Below, piece after piece: positions 54,339-63,647 of a stretch of 64,000 nucleotides of DNA (positions are counted from its first letter, which is position 1; each line of letters opens with the position of its first letter). Both the position numbers and the translations under genes were made by a program. The notes under the pieces are model-generated. The model did no database searches, was not told the origin of the DNA, and saw only the letters and a list, made by a program, of their open reading frames with translations. The stretch is from Pseudomonas_T sp032052615 (GTDB lineage: Bacteria; Pseudomonadota; Gammaproteobacteria; Pseudomonadales; Pseudomonadaceae), in the NCBI GenBank assembly GCA_032052615.1, contig DAMBWF010000012.1, positions 1-64,000 on the forward strand. The letters are read 5' to 3'.

Positions 54339-55829
54339 ATGATTGACGGATTGCTGGCGAAGCTGGGCGTGACGAGGCAGGCGCCCGGGGAGGGCGGGCA
54401 TCCGGTCCGCTCGCCGATCGACGGAAGCCTGCTAGGGCATGTCCACCAGGAAGGCGCCGATGCCGTGGCGGACCGGGTCGCCCGTGCCAGCGCCGCTTTC
54501 CAGGCATGGCGCGAGGTGCCGGCGCCTCGCCGTGGAGAACTGGTCCGCCTGTTCGGCGAGGCGCTGCGGGCGCATAAGACGGAACTGGGCGAGCTGGTGT
54601 CCTGGGAGGCGGGCAAGATCACCCAGGAGGGCCTGGGCGAGGTCCAGGAAATGATCGATATCTGCGACTTCGCCGTGGGGCTGTCCCGCCAGCTCTACGG
54701 CCTGACCATCGCCTCGGAGCGCCCCGGCCACCACATGCGCGAGACCTGGCATCCGCTGGGCGTGGTGGGGGTCATCAGCGCCTTCAATTTTCCAGTGGCG
54801 GTCTGGTCGTGGAACGCTACGCTGGCCTTGGTCTGTGGCAACGCCGTGGTCTGGAAACCCTCGGAGAAAACCCCCTTTACCGCGTTGGCCTGCCAAGCGT
54901 TGCTGGCGCGTGTCCTGGCCGATTTCCCCGACGCGCCGGATGGGCTCGCCCAGGTGTCAATCGGAGGACGCGAGGCCGGGCTGACCCTGGTGGACGATGC
55001 CCGCGTGGCGTTGGTCAGCGCGACCGGCAGCACCCGCATGGGACGGGAGGTAGGGCCCCGGGTGGCGGCCCGCTTCGGTCGCAGCATTCTCGAATTGGGC
55101 GGCAATAACGCGATGATCCTGGCGCCCAGCGCGGACCTGGACCTGGCGGTGCGCGGCATTCTGTTCAGCGCGGTGGGTACCGCGGGGCAGCGCTGCACCA
55201 CCCTGCGCCGGCTGATCGTCCACGAGTCGGTGAAGGACGAAATCCTCGCGCGGCTGCGCACGGCCTATGGCAGGGTCCGGATTGGCCACCCCCTGCAAGG
55301 CAACCTGGTCGGTCCGCTGATCGACCGGCACAGCTACGAGGCCATGCAGGCCGCCTTGGAGCAGGCCCGCGCCGAGGGTGGCCACGTGTTCGGTGGCGAG
55401 CGTCGCTTGCAAGACGAATATCCCGATGCCTACTACGTCATGCCCGCTCTCGTCGAGATGCCCGCCCAGAGCGCGGTGGTACGTCGGGAGACCTTCGCGC
55501 CGATTCTGTACGTTCTGACTTATCGGGTGTTCGACGAGGCGCTGCACTTGAACAACGACGTGCCTCAAGGGCTGTCCTCGTGCCTGTTCACCACGGACCT
55601 GCGGGAGGCGGAGCGCTTCCAGGGCGCCGCCGGCAGCGACTGCGGCATCGCCAACGTCAACATCGGCACCAGCGGGGCGGAGATCGGCGGCGCTTTCGGT
55701 GGCGAGAAGGAAACCGGCGGCGGGCGCGAGTCCGGCTCCGATGCCTGGAAGGCCTACATGCGTCGACAAACCAACACCATCAACTATTCCCGTGAGTTGC
55801 CCCTGGCCCAGGGCATCACCTTCGATTGA
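54339..55829 (+). CDS. amaB: L-piperidine-6-carboxylate / 2-aminoadipate-semialdehyde dehydrogenase
   Basis: This 496-residue aldehyde dehydrogenase has SAFNFPVAVWSWN, KPSEKTPFTALAC (NAD site), ATGSTRMGREVG, the catalytic Glu in LELGGNNA and the catalytic Cys in GTAGQRCTTLRR, then ETFAPILYVLTY. The sequence is closest in style to the ALDH7/antiquitin class, which oxidises the piperideine-6-carboxylate ring-opened semialdehyde to 2-aminoadipate. ATG 54339 is preceded by gagagga. It is followed by amaA after 32 bases. Together with amaA and hglS it covers the pipecolate branch of D-lysine breakdown. Confidence 0.92.
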   Translation: MIDGLLAKLGVTRQAPGEGGHPVRSPIDGSLLGHVHQEGADAVADRVARASAAFQAWREVPAPRRGELVRLFGEALRAHKTELGELVSWEAGKITQEGLGEVQEMIDICDFAVGLSRQLYGLTIASERPGHHMRETWHPLGVVGVISAFNFPVAVWSWNATLALVCGNAVVWKPSEKTPFTALACQALLARVLADFPDAPDGLAQVSIGGREAGLTLVDDARVALVSATGSTRMGREVGPRVAARFGRSILELGGNNAMILAPSADLDLAVRGILFSAVGTAGQRCTTLRRLIVHESVKDEILARLRTAYGRVRIGHPLQGNLVGPLIDRHSYEAMQAALEQARAEGGHVFGGERRLQDEYPDAYYVMPALVEMPAQSAVVRRETFAPILYVLTYRVFDEALHLNNDVPQGLSSCLFTTDLREAERFQGAAGSDCGIANVNIGTSGAEIGGAFGGEKETGGGRESGSDAWKAYMRRQTNTINYSRELPLAQGITFD

Positions 55830-55861
55830 AAGCCGATGCGGTCCGTCGTCAAGGAGCGAGC

Positions 55862-57148
55862 ATGAGCGAGTTGCACCGGCATTGCCTGTGGGAACACCTC
55901 ACCCGGACCCGTCCCGTGGCCGGAGCGCTGGAGGAAGAGCGCAAGGCCGACGTCTGCGTCATCGGCGCGGGCTTCACAGGTCTGTCCACCGCCTTGCATC
56001 TCCTTGAGGCCGGGTGCTCCGTCTGCCTCGTGGAGGCACACGAGACCGGACATGGCGGTTCGGGACGCAATGTCGGACTGGTGAACGCCGGCACCTGGAT
56101 TCGTCCCGACGATGTGGAGGTAGCGCTCGGTCCGGCCGTGGGCGGACGGCTCAACGCCATCCTGGGCGAGGCGCCGGGCGAGGTGTTTTCGCTGATCGAT
56201 CGCTTCGGCATCGATTGTCAGGCGCGTCGCGACGGAACGTTGCATATGGCCCATAACCGCACGGGCATCGCGGACCTGCGCGCGCGGGCGAGCCAGTGGC
56301 GGCGGCGAGGCGCTCGGGTGGAACTGCTGACCGGGGCACGTTGCATGGACTACTGTGGCACCGACAGGGTGGCTGCGGCGTTGCTCGATCACCGTGCCGG
56401 GACGCTCAACCCCATGGGCTATGCCTGCGGTCTGGCGATGGCGGTGCAGCGCCTTGGCGGCGCGCTGTTCCACCATTCCCCCGTCGAGCGCCTGGAGCGC
56501 GAAGGCTCGTGCTGGCGCGTGGGAACGGGGCGGGGCTCGGTGCTGGCCGAGCGCGTTGTCATCGCCTCCAATGCCTACACCGAAGGCGAATGGACCGAGG
56601 TGAAGCGGCATTTCTTCACGGGTCATTATTATCAGCTCGCCTCCGCGCCCCTGGACGGCGAAGCGGCGGCCCGCGTCCTGCCCCACGGGCAGGGCTCCTG
56701 GGATACCCGAACGGTGCTCAGCAGTATTCGCCGCGACGCCGAGGGGCGCCTGATCCTCGGCAGCCTCGGCAACGGTTCGCACATGCCCGACTGGTTCTTG
56801 CGCCGCTGGGGGGATCGCATTCAGGGCCACTACTATCCGCGCCTGGGGCGAGTGGATTGGCGGTTCGCCTGGACGGGGCGCATCGCGTTCACCCCCGATC
56901 ACTTGATGAAGCTGTTCCAGCCAGCTCCCGGTCTGCTGGCGGTCACCGGCTTCAACGGACGCGGCGTGACGACCGGTACCGTTTTCGGCAAGGCCTTCGC
57001 CGCGTTCATCCTGCGGGACGAGCCGGCCGAGCTCCCCATTCCGTTCCAGGTCCTCAAGCCGTTGACCGCCGCCGGGCTACGGGGAGGGCTGTACGAGGCC
57101 GGCTTCAGTCTGTACCACGCGGGGCAATGCCTGCGGGTCGTTCTGTAG
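55862..57148 (+). CDS. amaA: L-pipecolate oxidase (FAD-dependent)
   Basis: This 428-residue DAO-family flavoprotein has the ADP-binding fold VCVIGAGFTGLSTALHLLEAG near 34-54, GHGGSGRNVGLVNAGTW and, near the end, LLAVTGFNGRGVTTGTVFGKAFAAF, the second FAD site. It oxidises L-pipecolate to piperideine-6-carboxylate, the substrate of the preceding gene's product. Members are usually membrane-associated and feed electrons to the respiratory chain. ATG 55862 follows aaggagcgagc. It is the last gene before tig. Confidence 0.9.
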   Translation: MSELHRHCLWEHLTRTRPVAGALEEERKADVCVIGAGFTGLSTALHLLEAGCSVCLVEAHETGHGGSGRNVGLVNAGTWIRPDDVEVALGPAVGGRLNAILGEAPGEVFSLIDRFGIDCQARRDGTLHMAHNRTGIADLRARASQWRRRGARVELLTGARCMDYCGTDRVAAALLDHRAGTLNPMGYACGLAMAVQRLGGALFHHSPVERLEREGSCWRVGTGRGSVLAERVVIASNAYTEGEWTEVKRHFFTGHYYQLASAPLDGEAAARVLPHGQGSWDTRTVLSSIRRDAEGRLILGSLGNGSHMPDWFLRRWGDRIQGHYYPRLGRVDWRFAWTGRIAFTPDHLMKLFQPAPGLLAVTGFNGRGVTTGTVFGKAFAAFILRDEPAELPIPFQVLKPLTAAGLRGGLYEAGFSLYHAGQCLRVVL

Positions 57149-57197
57149 GTACCCGAAGAGCCAGGCAAGGCCGCCCGGGCGCCCGTTTTTCGGCAGG

Positions 57198-57226
57198 GTG
57201 ACTTCTGCCAGGCGAGCCACTAGAAT
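57198..57226 (+). promoter_or_regulatory. Probable sigma-70 promoter of tig
   Basis: GTGACT, a 17-base spacer and TAGAAT (57221-57226), 61 bases before the tig ATG. Confidence 0.45.
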
Positions 57227-57286
57227 GCATGCCCTTGATTCTGGGGCCGGAGACGGCCGGCTATGTCTGTGCAACGAGGATTATCC

Positions 57287-58600
57287 ATGCAAGTTTCTGT
57301 TGAAAGCACTTCCGCTCTCGAGCGCCGCATGACCATCGGGGTGCCGGCCGAGCGTATCGAGACCGAAGTCACCAAGCGTCTGCAGCAGACCGCTCGTCGC
57401 GCCAAGATCGCAGGCTTCCGCCCGGGCAAGGTTCCCATGAGCGTCATCCGCCAGCGCTACGAAGACGCCGCGCGCCAGGAAGCCCTAGGCGACCTGATCC
57501 AGTCCACCTTCTACGAGGCGGTCGTCGAGCAGAAGCTCAACCCCGCGGGCAGCCCGGCCGTCGAGCCCAAGGTGTTCGAGAAAGGCAAGGACTTGGAATA
57601 CATCGCCACCTTCGAAGTATTCCCGGAATTCGAAGTCTCCGGCCTGGATGGCATCGCCATCGAGCGTCTGCAGGCTGAAGTCGGCGAGGCCGACGTCGAC
57701 AACATGCTGGAAATCCTGCGCAAGCAGAACACTCGCTTCGAGGCATCCGAGAATCGTGCCGCCGAAGAAGGCGATCAGGTCAGCATCGACTTCGTCGGCA
57801 AGATCGACGGCGAGGCGTTCCCCGGCGGTTCCGCCAAGAACTCCCTGCTGATCATCGGCTCCAAGCGCATGATCCCCGGTTTCGAGGACGGCCTCGTGGG
57901 CGTCAAGGCGGGCGAAGAGCGCGTCCTGAACCTGAGCTTCCCCGAGGACTACCAGAACCTCGACCTGGCCGGAAAAGCCGCTGAATTCACCGTGACGGTG
58001 AACAGCGTGTCCGAGCCCAAGCTGCCGGAACTGAACGAAGAATTCTTCGCCCTGTTCGGGATCAACGAAAACGGTCTCGAAGGCTTCCGCGCAGAAGTCC
58101 GCAAGAACATGGAGCGCGAACTGCGCCAGGCCATCAAAACCAAGGTAAAGAACCAGGTCATGGACGGTCTGCTCGCCGCTAACCCCATCGAGGTGCCGAA
58201 AGCGTTGGTGGCCAACGAGGTCAATCGCCTGCGCGCCCAAGCGGTGCAGCAGTTCGGTGGCAACATCAAGCCCGATCAACTGCCAGCCGAGCTTTTCGAT
58301 GAACAGGCCTCGCGCCGTGTCGTGTTGGGTCTGATCATCGCCGAACTGGTCAAGCAGTACGAGCTGAAGCCCGACGAAGCCCGGGTGCGCGAGTTGATCG
58401 AAGAAATGGCTTCTGCCTACCAAGAGCCGCAGCAAGTCGTCGCCTGGTACTACAAAAACGAGCAGCAGATGAACGAGGTGCGCTCGGTTGTGCTGGAGGA
58501 ACAAGTTGTGGATACTGTCCTGCAGAAGGCCAAAGTGACCGATAAAGCGGTTTCCTACGAAGAAGCGGTCAAGCCCGCCGAGGCTCCTCAGGCAGCCTGA
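57287..58600 (+). CDS. tig: Trigger factor
   Basis: This 437-residue ribosome-associated chaperone has an N-terminal ribosome-binding domain (MQVSVESTSALERRMTIGVP; signature GFRPGKVP at about 46-53), an FKBP-type isomerase domain (about 155-245, DFVGKIDGEAFPGG, MIPGFEDGLVG) and a helical C-terminal chaperone cradle. ATG 57287 gives the conserved MQVSVE start. It is first in the tig-clpP-clpX-lon order. Confidence 0.97.
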   Translation: MQVSVESTSALERRMTIGVPAERIETEVTKRLQQTARRAKIAGFRPGKVPMSVIRQRYEDAARQEALGDLIQSTFYEAVVEQKLNPAGSPAVEPKVFEKGKDLEYIATFEVFPEFEVSGLDGIAIERLQAEVGEADVDNMLEILRKQNTRFEASENRAAEEGDQVSIDFVGKIDGEAFPGGSAKNSLLIIGSKRMIPGFEDGLVGVKAGEERVLNLSFPEDYQNLDLAGKAAEFTVTVNSVSEPKLPELNEEFFALFGINENGLEGFRAEVRKNMERELRQAIKTKVKNQVMDGLLAANPIEVPKALVANEVNRLRAQAVQQFGGNIKPDQLPAELFDEQASRRVVLGLIIAELVKQYELKPDEARVRELIEEMASAYQEPQQVVAWYYKNEQQMNEVRSVVLEEQVVDTVLQKAKVTDKAVSYEEAVKPAEAPQAA

Positions 58601-58616
58601 TCCGCTTCTAGCCGTC

Positions 58617-58642
58617 CATAAGCCAGCCTCAGGGCTGGCTTA
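58617..58642 (+). terminator. Hairpin between tig and clpP
   Basis: ataagccagcc / ggctggcttat, an 11-base stem with a short loop but no T-run. It could be a weak terminator or a 3'-end stabiliser. Confidence 0.5.
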
Positions 58643-58687
58643 TGCGTCTATGAGGCATGACATCCATTAAGGGAGCGATCGCTGGAC

Positions 58688-59329
58688 ATGTCCCGCAATT
58701 CTTTTATGCAGCAAATGCCGGAAATCCAGGCTGCGGGTGGCCTGGTGCCCATGGTCATCGAGCAGTCCGCACGTGGCGAGCGCGCTTATGACATCTACTC
58801 GCGCCTGCTTCGTGAGCGCGTGATCTTCCTGGTCGGCCAGGTCGAGGATTACATGGCCAACCTGGTGGTTGCCCAATTGCTCTTCCTCGAAGCCGAGAAC
58901 CCGGACAAGGACATTCACCTGTACATCAATTCGCCGGGAGGCTCGGTGACCGCGGGGATGTCGATCTACGACACCATGCAATTCATCAAGCCGGACGTTT
59001 CCACCTACTGCATCGGCCAGGCGTGCAGCATGGGCGCGCTTTTGCTGGCGGGCGGCGCCGCTGGTAAACGTTCCTGTCTGCCCCATTCGCGCATGATGAT
59101 CCACCAGCCATTGGGCGGTTTCCAAGGGCAGGCTTCGGATATCGAAATCCATGCCCGCGAAATCCTGACCATTCGTGAGCGTCTGAACAAGATCCTGGCG
59201 CATCACACCGGCCAGCCGATGGATGTCATCGCCCGCGACACCGATCGTGATAACTTCATGAGCGGTGAAGAGGCGGTCAAGTATGGCCTCATCGACCAAG
59301 TGATGGACAAGCGCCCCCTGGCGAGCTGA
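58688..59329 (+). CDS. clpP: ATP-dependent Clp protease proteolytic subunit
   Basis: This 213-residue serine peptidase forms the ClpXP degradation chamber. The catalytic residues are Ser114 in CSMGALLLAGG, His139 in HSRMMIHQPLGG and the Asp in the RDTDRDNFMSGEEA segment. A short N-terminal propeptide is removed on assembly. ATG 58688 follows gggagcgatcgctggac; the next Met (residue 7) is less likely. Confidence 0.97.
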   Translation: MSRNSFMQQMPEIQAAGGLVPMVIEQSARGERAYDIYSRLLRERVIFLVGQVEDYMANLVVAQLLFLEAENPDKDIHLYINSPGGSVTAGMSIYDTMQFIKPDVSTYCIGQACSMGALLLAGGAAGKRSCLPHSRMMIHQPLGGFQGQASDIEIHAREILTIRERLNKILAHHTGQPMDVIARDTDRDNFMSGEEAVKYGLIDQVMDKRPLAS

Positions 59330-59373
59330 GCCTCCTCCACGCCCTGGCTGGAGCTTTCCGGCCATTCGGCGGG

Positions 59374-59402
59374 CTTGAAAACGCCCGCCTTTGCCTTCAT
59401 CT
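59374..59402 (+). promoter_or_regulatory. Possible sigma-32 (heat-shock) promoter before clpX
   Basis: CTTGAAA, 14 bases, CTTCATCT, about 34 bases before clpX. The -35 is perfect and the -10 matches six of eight positions of CCCCATNT. It overlaps a hairpin (ggcgggc / gcccgcc) at 59368-59390. Confidence 0.4.
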
Positions 59403-59435
59403 TGTGTTTCAAGCCTATCGGATTGGATCGATCGA

Positions 59436-60716
59436 ATGACTGATACCCGCAACGGCGAGGACAATGGCAAGCTGCTCTATTGCTCCTTCTGTGGCAAAAG
59501 CCAACATGAAGTCCGCAAGTTGATTGCCGGCCCCTCGGTCTTTATCTGTGACGAATGCGTCGACCTGTGCAATGACATCATCCGCGAGGAGGTGCAAGAA
59601 GCCCAGGCCGAAAGCAATGTTCACAAGCTGCCGGCGCCCAAGGAAATTCGTACCATCCTGGATCAGTACGTAATCGGTCAGGAGCGCGCGAAGAAGGTTC
59701 TGGCGGTCGCCGTCTACAACCACTACAAGCGCCTGAACCAACGCGACCGCAAGGACGATGTTGAGTTGGGCAAAAGCAACATTTTGCTCATCGGGCCGAC
59801 TGGTTCCGGCAAAACGCTGCTCGCCGAAACCTTGGCCAGGCTGCTCAACGTACCGTTCACCATCGCCGACGCTACGACACTGACCGAGGCTGGCTATGTC
59901 GGTGAGGACGTCGAGAACATCATTCAGAAGCTGTTGCAGAAGTGCGATTACGATGTCGAGAAAGCCCAGATGGGCATTGTTTACATCGATGAGATCGACA
60001 AGATTTCCCGTAAATCCGATAACCCCTCCATCACTCGGGATGTTTCAGGAGAGGGCGTCCAGCAGGCTCTGCTGAAGCTCATCGAGGGGACTGTGGCTTC
60101 GGTGCCGCCTCAGGGCGGGCGCAAGCATCCCCAGCAGGAATTTCTGCAGGTGGATACTCGCAATATCCTGTTCATCTGCGGCGGTGCTTTCTCAGGACTG
60201 GAAAAAGTCATCCAGGCGCGCTCGACTCGCGGTGGGATCGGCTTCAATGCCGAAGTTCGCAGCCAAGATCTGGGTAAGCGCGTGGGTGAGACCTTGAAGG
60301 ATGTCGAGCCGGACGATCTCGTCAAGTTCGGCCTGATTCCCGAGTTTGTCGGTCGTCTGCCAGTACTGGCGACGTTGGACGAGCTGGATGAAGCGGCGCT
60401 CATGCAAATCCTGACCGAGCCGAAGAACGCACTGACCAAGCAGTACGGGAAACTGTTCGAAATGGAGGGGGTCGATCTTGAATTCCGCACCGATGCCCTC
60501 AAGGCTGTTTCACGTCGTGCCTTGGAGCGCAAGACGGGGGCGCGTGGTCTTCGTTCGATTCTCGAAGGCATCCTCTTGGACACAATGTACGAGATTCCTT
60601 CGCAGTCCAATGTATCCAAGGTCGTCATCGACGAAAGCGTCATCGAGGGTACCTCGAAGCCGTTGCTGATCTATGAAAATGCCGATCAGCCTGCCAAGGC
60701 GGCGCCGGACGCCTGA
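59436..60716 (+). CDS. clpX: ATP-dependent Clp protease ATP-binding subunit ClpX
   Basis: This 426-residue AAA+ unfoldase has an N-terminal C4 zinc domain (CSFCGKSQHEV...FICDECVDLC, about 15-42), Walker A GPTGSGKTLLAETLA, the pore loop GYVGEDVE, Walker B GIVYIDEIDK, a RKSDNPSITRDVSGEGVQQALLKLIEG segment and sensor II GARGLRS. The IGF loop for docking to ClpP lies in the variable region before it. ATG 59436 begins MTDTRNGEDNGK. It follows clpP as usual. Confidence 0.97.
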   Translation: MTDTRNGEDNGKLLYCSFCGKSQHEVRKLIAGPSVFICDECVDLCNDIIREEVQEAQAESNVHKLPAPKEIRTILDQYVIGQERAKKVLAVAVYNHYKRLNQRDRKDDVELGKSNILLIGPTGSGKTLLAETLARLLNVPFTIADATTLTEAGYVGEDVENIIQKLLQKCDYDVEKAQMGIVYIDEIDKISRKSDNPSITRDVSGEGVQQALLKLIEGTVASVPPQGGRKHPQQEFLQVDTRNILFICGGAFSGLEKVIQARSTRGGIGFNAEVRSQDLGKRVGETLKDVEPDDLVKFGLIPEFVGRLPVLATLDELDEAALMQILTEPKNALTKQYGKLFEMEGVDLEFRTDALKAVSRRALERKTGARGLRSILEGILLDTMYEIPSQSNVSKVVIDESVIEGTSKPLLIYENADQPAKAAPDA

Positions 60717-60718
60717 CC

Positions 60719-60743
60719 AAGAAGGGGCCTGCGGGCCCCTTTG
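60719..60743 (+). terminator. Terminator-like hairpin after clpX
   Basis: aaggggcc / ggccccttt with a 4-base loop and a short T-run, 3 bases after the stop. Confidence 0.65.
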
Positions 60744-60759
60744 CATTTCCGAAGCATTG

Positions 60760-60788
60760 CTTGTTTTTTCCAGGGGCCGACCCCATGT
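60760..60788 (+). promoter_or_regulatory. Sigma-32 (heat-shock) promoter of lon
   Basis: CTTGTTT, 14 bases, CCCCATGT: the -10 fully fits CCCCATNT and the -35 keeps the CTTG core. It lies 54 bases before the lon ATG. Confidence 0.65.
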
Positions 60789-60842
60789 TTGGCCCAGGAT
60801 ACCTATCTGTCACGGCCTGAAGGCCGCCGTAGAGCCGATACC

Positions 60843-63239
60843 ATGAAGACTACCGTCGAACTGCCACTCCTGCCTTTGCGCGATGTCGTCGTTTATCCGC
60901 ACATGGTGATTCCTTTGTTCGTGGGGCGTGAGAAGTCTATCGAAGCCCTTGAGGCCTCCATGACGGGTGACAAGCAAATTCTGTTGCTGGCGCAAAAGAA
61001 TCCGGCGGACGACGACCCTGGCGAAGAAGAACTGTACCGCATGGGTACCGTCGCGACCGTGTTGCAGCTGTTGAAACTACCCGACGGCACGGTAAAGGTC
61101 TTGGTCGAGGGCGAGCAGCGTGGTGCCGTTGAGCGCTTCGTCGAGGTCGAAGGGTATTGCCGGGCCGACGTACTGCTGATCGATGAAACGGACGCGGGCG
61201 ACCGTGAGTCGGAAGTATTCACCCGCAGTCTGATGAGCCAGTTCGAGCAATATGTGCAGTTGGGTAAGAAAGTGCCCGCCGAGGTGCTGTCGTCCTTGAA
61301 CAGCATCGACGAGCCTGCCCGTCTGGTGGACACCATGGCGGCGCATATGGCGCTGCGAATCGAGCAGAAACAGGAAATCCTGGAAATCACCGACCTGTCC
61401 GCTCGGGTCGAGCATGTCTTGGCCCTGTTGGATGCGGAGATCGACCTGCTTCAAGTGGAAAAGCGCATTCGTGGGCGAGTCAAGAAACAAATGGAGCGCA
61501 GCCAGCGCGAGTATTACCTGAATGAGCAGATGAAGGCTATTCAGAAGGAGCTAGGCGATATAGACGAAGGCCACAATGAAGTCGAGGAGCTGAAAAAGCG
61601 CATCGATAATGCTGGCCTTTCCAAGGAAGCCCTGGCCAAGGCAAATGCCGAGCTGAATAAGCTGAAGCAAATGTCGCCCATGTCGGCCGAAGCGACTGTC
61701 GTCCGTTCATATATCGACTGGTTGGTGAATGTGCCCTGGAAGGCCGAAAGCAAGGTTCGACACGATCTTTCCAAGGCGGAGGACATTCTCGACGCGGATC
61801 ATTACGGCCTCGAGGAAGTCAAGGAGCGAATCCTTGAATATTTAGCCGTTCAGAAGCGCGTAAAGAAAATCAAGGGCCCTGTCCTGTGCCTTGTGGGGCC
61901 GCCGGGGGTCGGAAAGACGTCCTTGGCCGAGTCCATTGCGCGTGCCACAAATAGAAAGTTCGGTCGGATGGCGCTGGGCGGCGTCCGGGACGAGGCTGAA
62001 ATCCGAGGGCATCGCCGCACTTACATTGGCTCCATGCCAGGTCGTTTGATACAAAAAATGACGAAAGTCGGCGTACGGAATCCTTTGTTCCTGCTCGACG
62101 AAATCGACAAAATGGGGAGCGACATGCGCGGTGATCCAGCATCGGCGCTACTCGAAGTACTCGATCCTGAGCAAAACCACAATTTCAACGACCATTATCT
62201 GGAAGTCGATTTCGATCTTTCCGATGTCATGTTCCTGTGTACGGCTAACTCCATGAACATCCCAGCCCCTCTGCTGGATCGCATGGAGGTGATTCGTCTG
62301 CCAGGCTATACGGAAGATGAAAAGGTCAACATCGCCGTGAAGTACCTTGCGCCTAAGCAGACCCAGGCCAATGGGTTGAAGGCGGGTGAGCTCGAGTTCG
62401 ACGAGGCGGCCATTCGGGACCTCATTCGGTATTACACGCGCGAAGCCGGCGTTCGCAGCCTTGAGCGACAAATTGCCAAGGTATGCCGCAAGGCGGTGAA
62501 AGAGCACGCCCATGAAAAACGCCTCAAGGTAATGGTCACTGCGGACTCGTTAGAGCATTTTCTGGGTGTTCGTAAGTACCGCTATGGACTGGCGGAACAA
62601 CAGGATCAGATCGGTCAGGTGACCGGTCTCGCCTGGACGCAGGTAGGCGGGGAGCTCCTTACCATCGAGGCGGCCGTCGTGCCCGGAAAGGGCCAACTCA
62701 CCAAGACCGGCTCGCTCGGCGATGTCATGGTGGAATCGATCACCGCGGCCCTGACCGTGGTCCGTAGCCGGGCGAGGAGCCTCGGGATTCCGCAGGATTT
62801 CCATGAAAAACGCGATATCCATATCCATATGCCTGAAGGGGCCACGCCCAAGGATGGCCCCAGTGCTGGTGTGGGCATGTGCACCGCGCTGGTCTCGGCC
62901 TTAACGCAGATTCCCGTGCGAGCAGACGTGGCCATGACCGGTGAAATCACCCTGCGTGGCCAAGTGCTGGCAATCGGGGGGTTGAAGGAGAAATTGCTGG
63001 CGGCTCACCGAGGGGGGATCAAGACCGTCATCATTCCCGAGGAAAACGTGCGCGACCTCAAGGAGATCCCGGAAAATATCAAACAGGACCTCTCTATCAA
63101 GCCGGTCAAATGGATTGACGAGGTCCTGCAAATTGCGCTGCAATACGCGCCGGAGCCTTTGCCTGATGCGGCTCCCGAGATGGCCGCACAGGATGAAAAG
63201 CGCGATTCGGATTCCAAGGAGCGAATCAGCACGCACTGA
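60843..63239 (+). CDS. lon: Lon ATP-dependent protease
   Basis: This 798-residue cytoplasmic AAA+ protease degrades misfolded and regulatory proteins. It has an N-terminal substrate-binding domain (LPLLPLRDVVVYPHMVIPLFVGREKS), a coiled-coil region (about 190-270), Walker A GPPGVGKT at 352-359, and a C-terminal Ser-Lys peptidase with Ser674 in DGPSAGVGM and Lys717 in GGLKEKLLAAHRGG. ATG 60843 gives the standard N-terminus; the open frame begins 34 codons earlier but runs through the heat-shock promoter. Confidence 0.97.
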   Translation: MKTTVELPLLPLRDVVVYPHMVIPLFVGREKSIEALEASMTGDKQILLLAQKNPADDDPGEEELYRMGTVATVLQLLKLPDGTVKVLVEGEQRGAVERFVEVEGYCRADVLLIDETDAGDRESEVFTRSLMSQFEQYVQLGKKVPAEVLSSLNSIDEPARLVDTMAAHMALRIEQKQEILEITDLSARVEHVLALLDAEIDLLQVEKRIRGRVKKQMERSQREYYLNEQMKAIQKELGDIDEGHNEVEELKKRIDNAGLSKEALAKANAELNKLKQMSPMSAEATVVRSYIDWLVNVPWKAESKVRHDLSKAEDILDADHYGLEEVKERILEYLAVQKRVKKIKGPVLCLVGPPGVGKTSLAESIARATNRKFGRMALGGVRDEAEIRGHRRTYIGSMPGRLIQKMTKVGVRNPLFLLDEIDKMGSDMRGDPASALLEVLDPEQNHNFNDHYLEVDFDLSDVMFLCTANSMNIPAPLLDRMEVIRLPGYTEDEKVNIAVKYLAPKQTQANGLKAGELEFDEAAIRDLIRYYTREAGVRSLERQIAKVCRKAVKEHAHEKRLKVMVTADSLEHFLGVRKYRYGLAEQQDQIGQVTGLAWTQVGGELLTIEAAVVPGKGQLTKTGSLGDVMVESITAALTVVRSRARSLGIPQDFHEKRDIHIHMPEGATPKDGPSAGVGMCTALVSALTQIPVRADVAMTGEITLRGQVLAIGGLKEKLLAAHRGGIKTVIIPEENVRDLKEIPENIKQDLSIKPVKWIDEVLQIALQYAPEPLPDAAPEMAAQDEKRDSDSKERISTH

Positions 63240-63362
63240 CCGCGGGCTTCCTTGACGCGCCCGAGGGCGGCTAAAACACCCGCGCGTCGGTAGGGCCTAT
63301 CAGCACCGCTTCGCTTACGCTAAACAAACTAGAAACAACTCACAGAAATAAGGGGACTTAGA

Positions 63363-63635
63363 GTGAACAAGTCGGAACTGATCGATGCCATCGCTGCATC
63401 TGCTGATATCCCTAAAGCTGTAGCCGGCCGAGCGCTGGACGCAGTAATCGAATCCGTCACCGATGCGCTGAAGGCCGGTGACTCCGTAGTACTGGTTGGT
63501 TTTGGAACGTTTGCCGTCAAAGAGCGTGCTGCTCGTACTGGTCGTAATCCCCAGACCGGGAAACCCATCAAGATCGATGCCGCCAAGATTCCTGGTTTCA
63601 AAGCTGGTAAAGCCTTGAAAGACGCCGTCAATTAA
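63363..63635 (+). CDS. hupB: DNA-binding protein HU-beta
   Basis: This 90-residue nucleoid protein begins with GTG 63363 (VNKSELIDAIAASADIPKAVAG) behind aaggggacttaga. The conserved HU arm FGTFAVKERAARTGRNPQTGKPIKI is complete. It bends and compacts DNA non-specifically. A G-C-rich hairpin follows. Confidence 0.97.
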   Translation: MNKSELIDAIAASADIPKAVAGRALDAVIESVTDALKAGDSVVLVGFGTFAVKERAARTGRNPQTGKPIKIDAAKIPGFKAGKALKDAVN

Positions 63636-63647
63636 GCTTTGATCGAC

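Noticed and set aside
43617..57200. Integrative element at tRNA-Leu
   Set aside because: I found no integrase, transposase or second copy of the tRNA 3' end in the window, so only a synteny break is reported.
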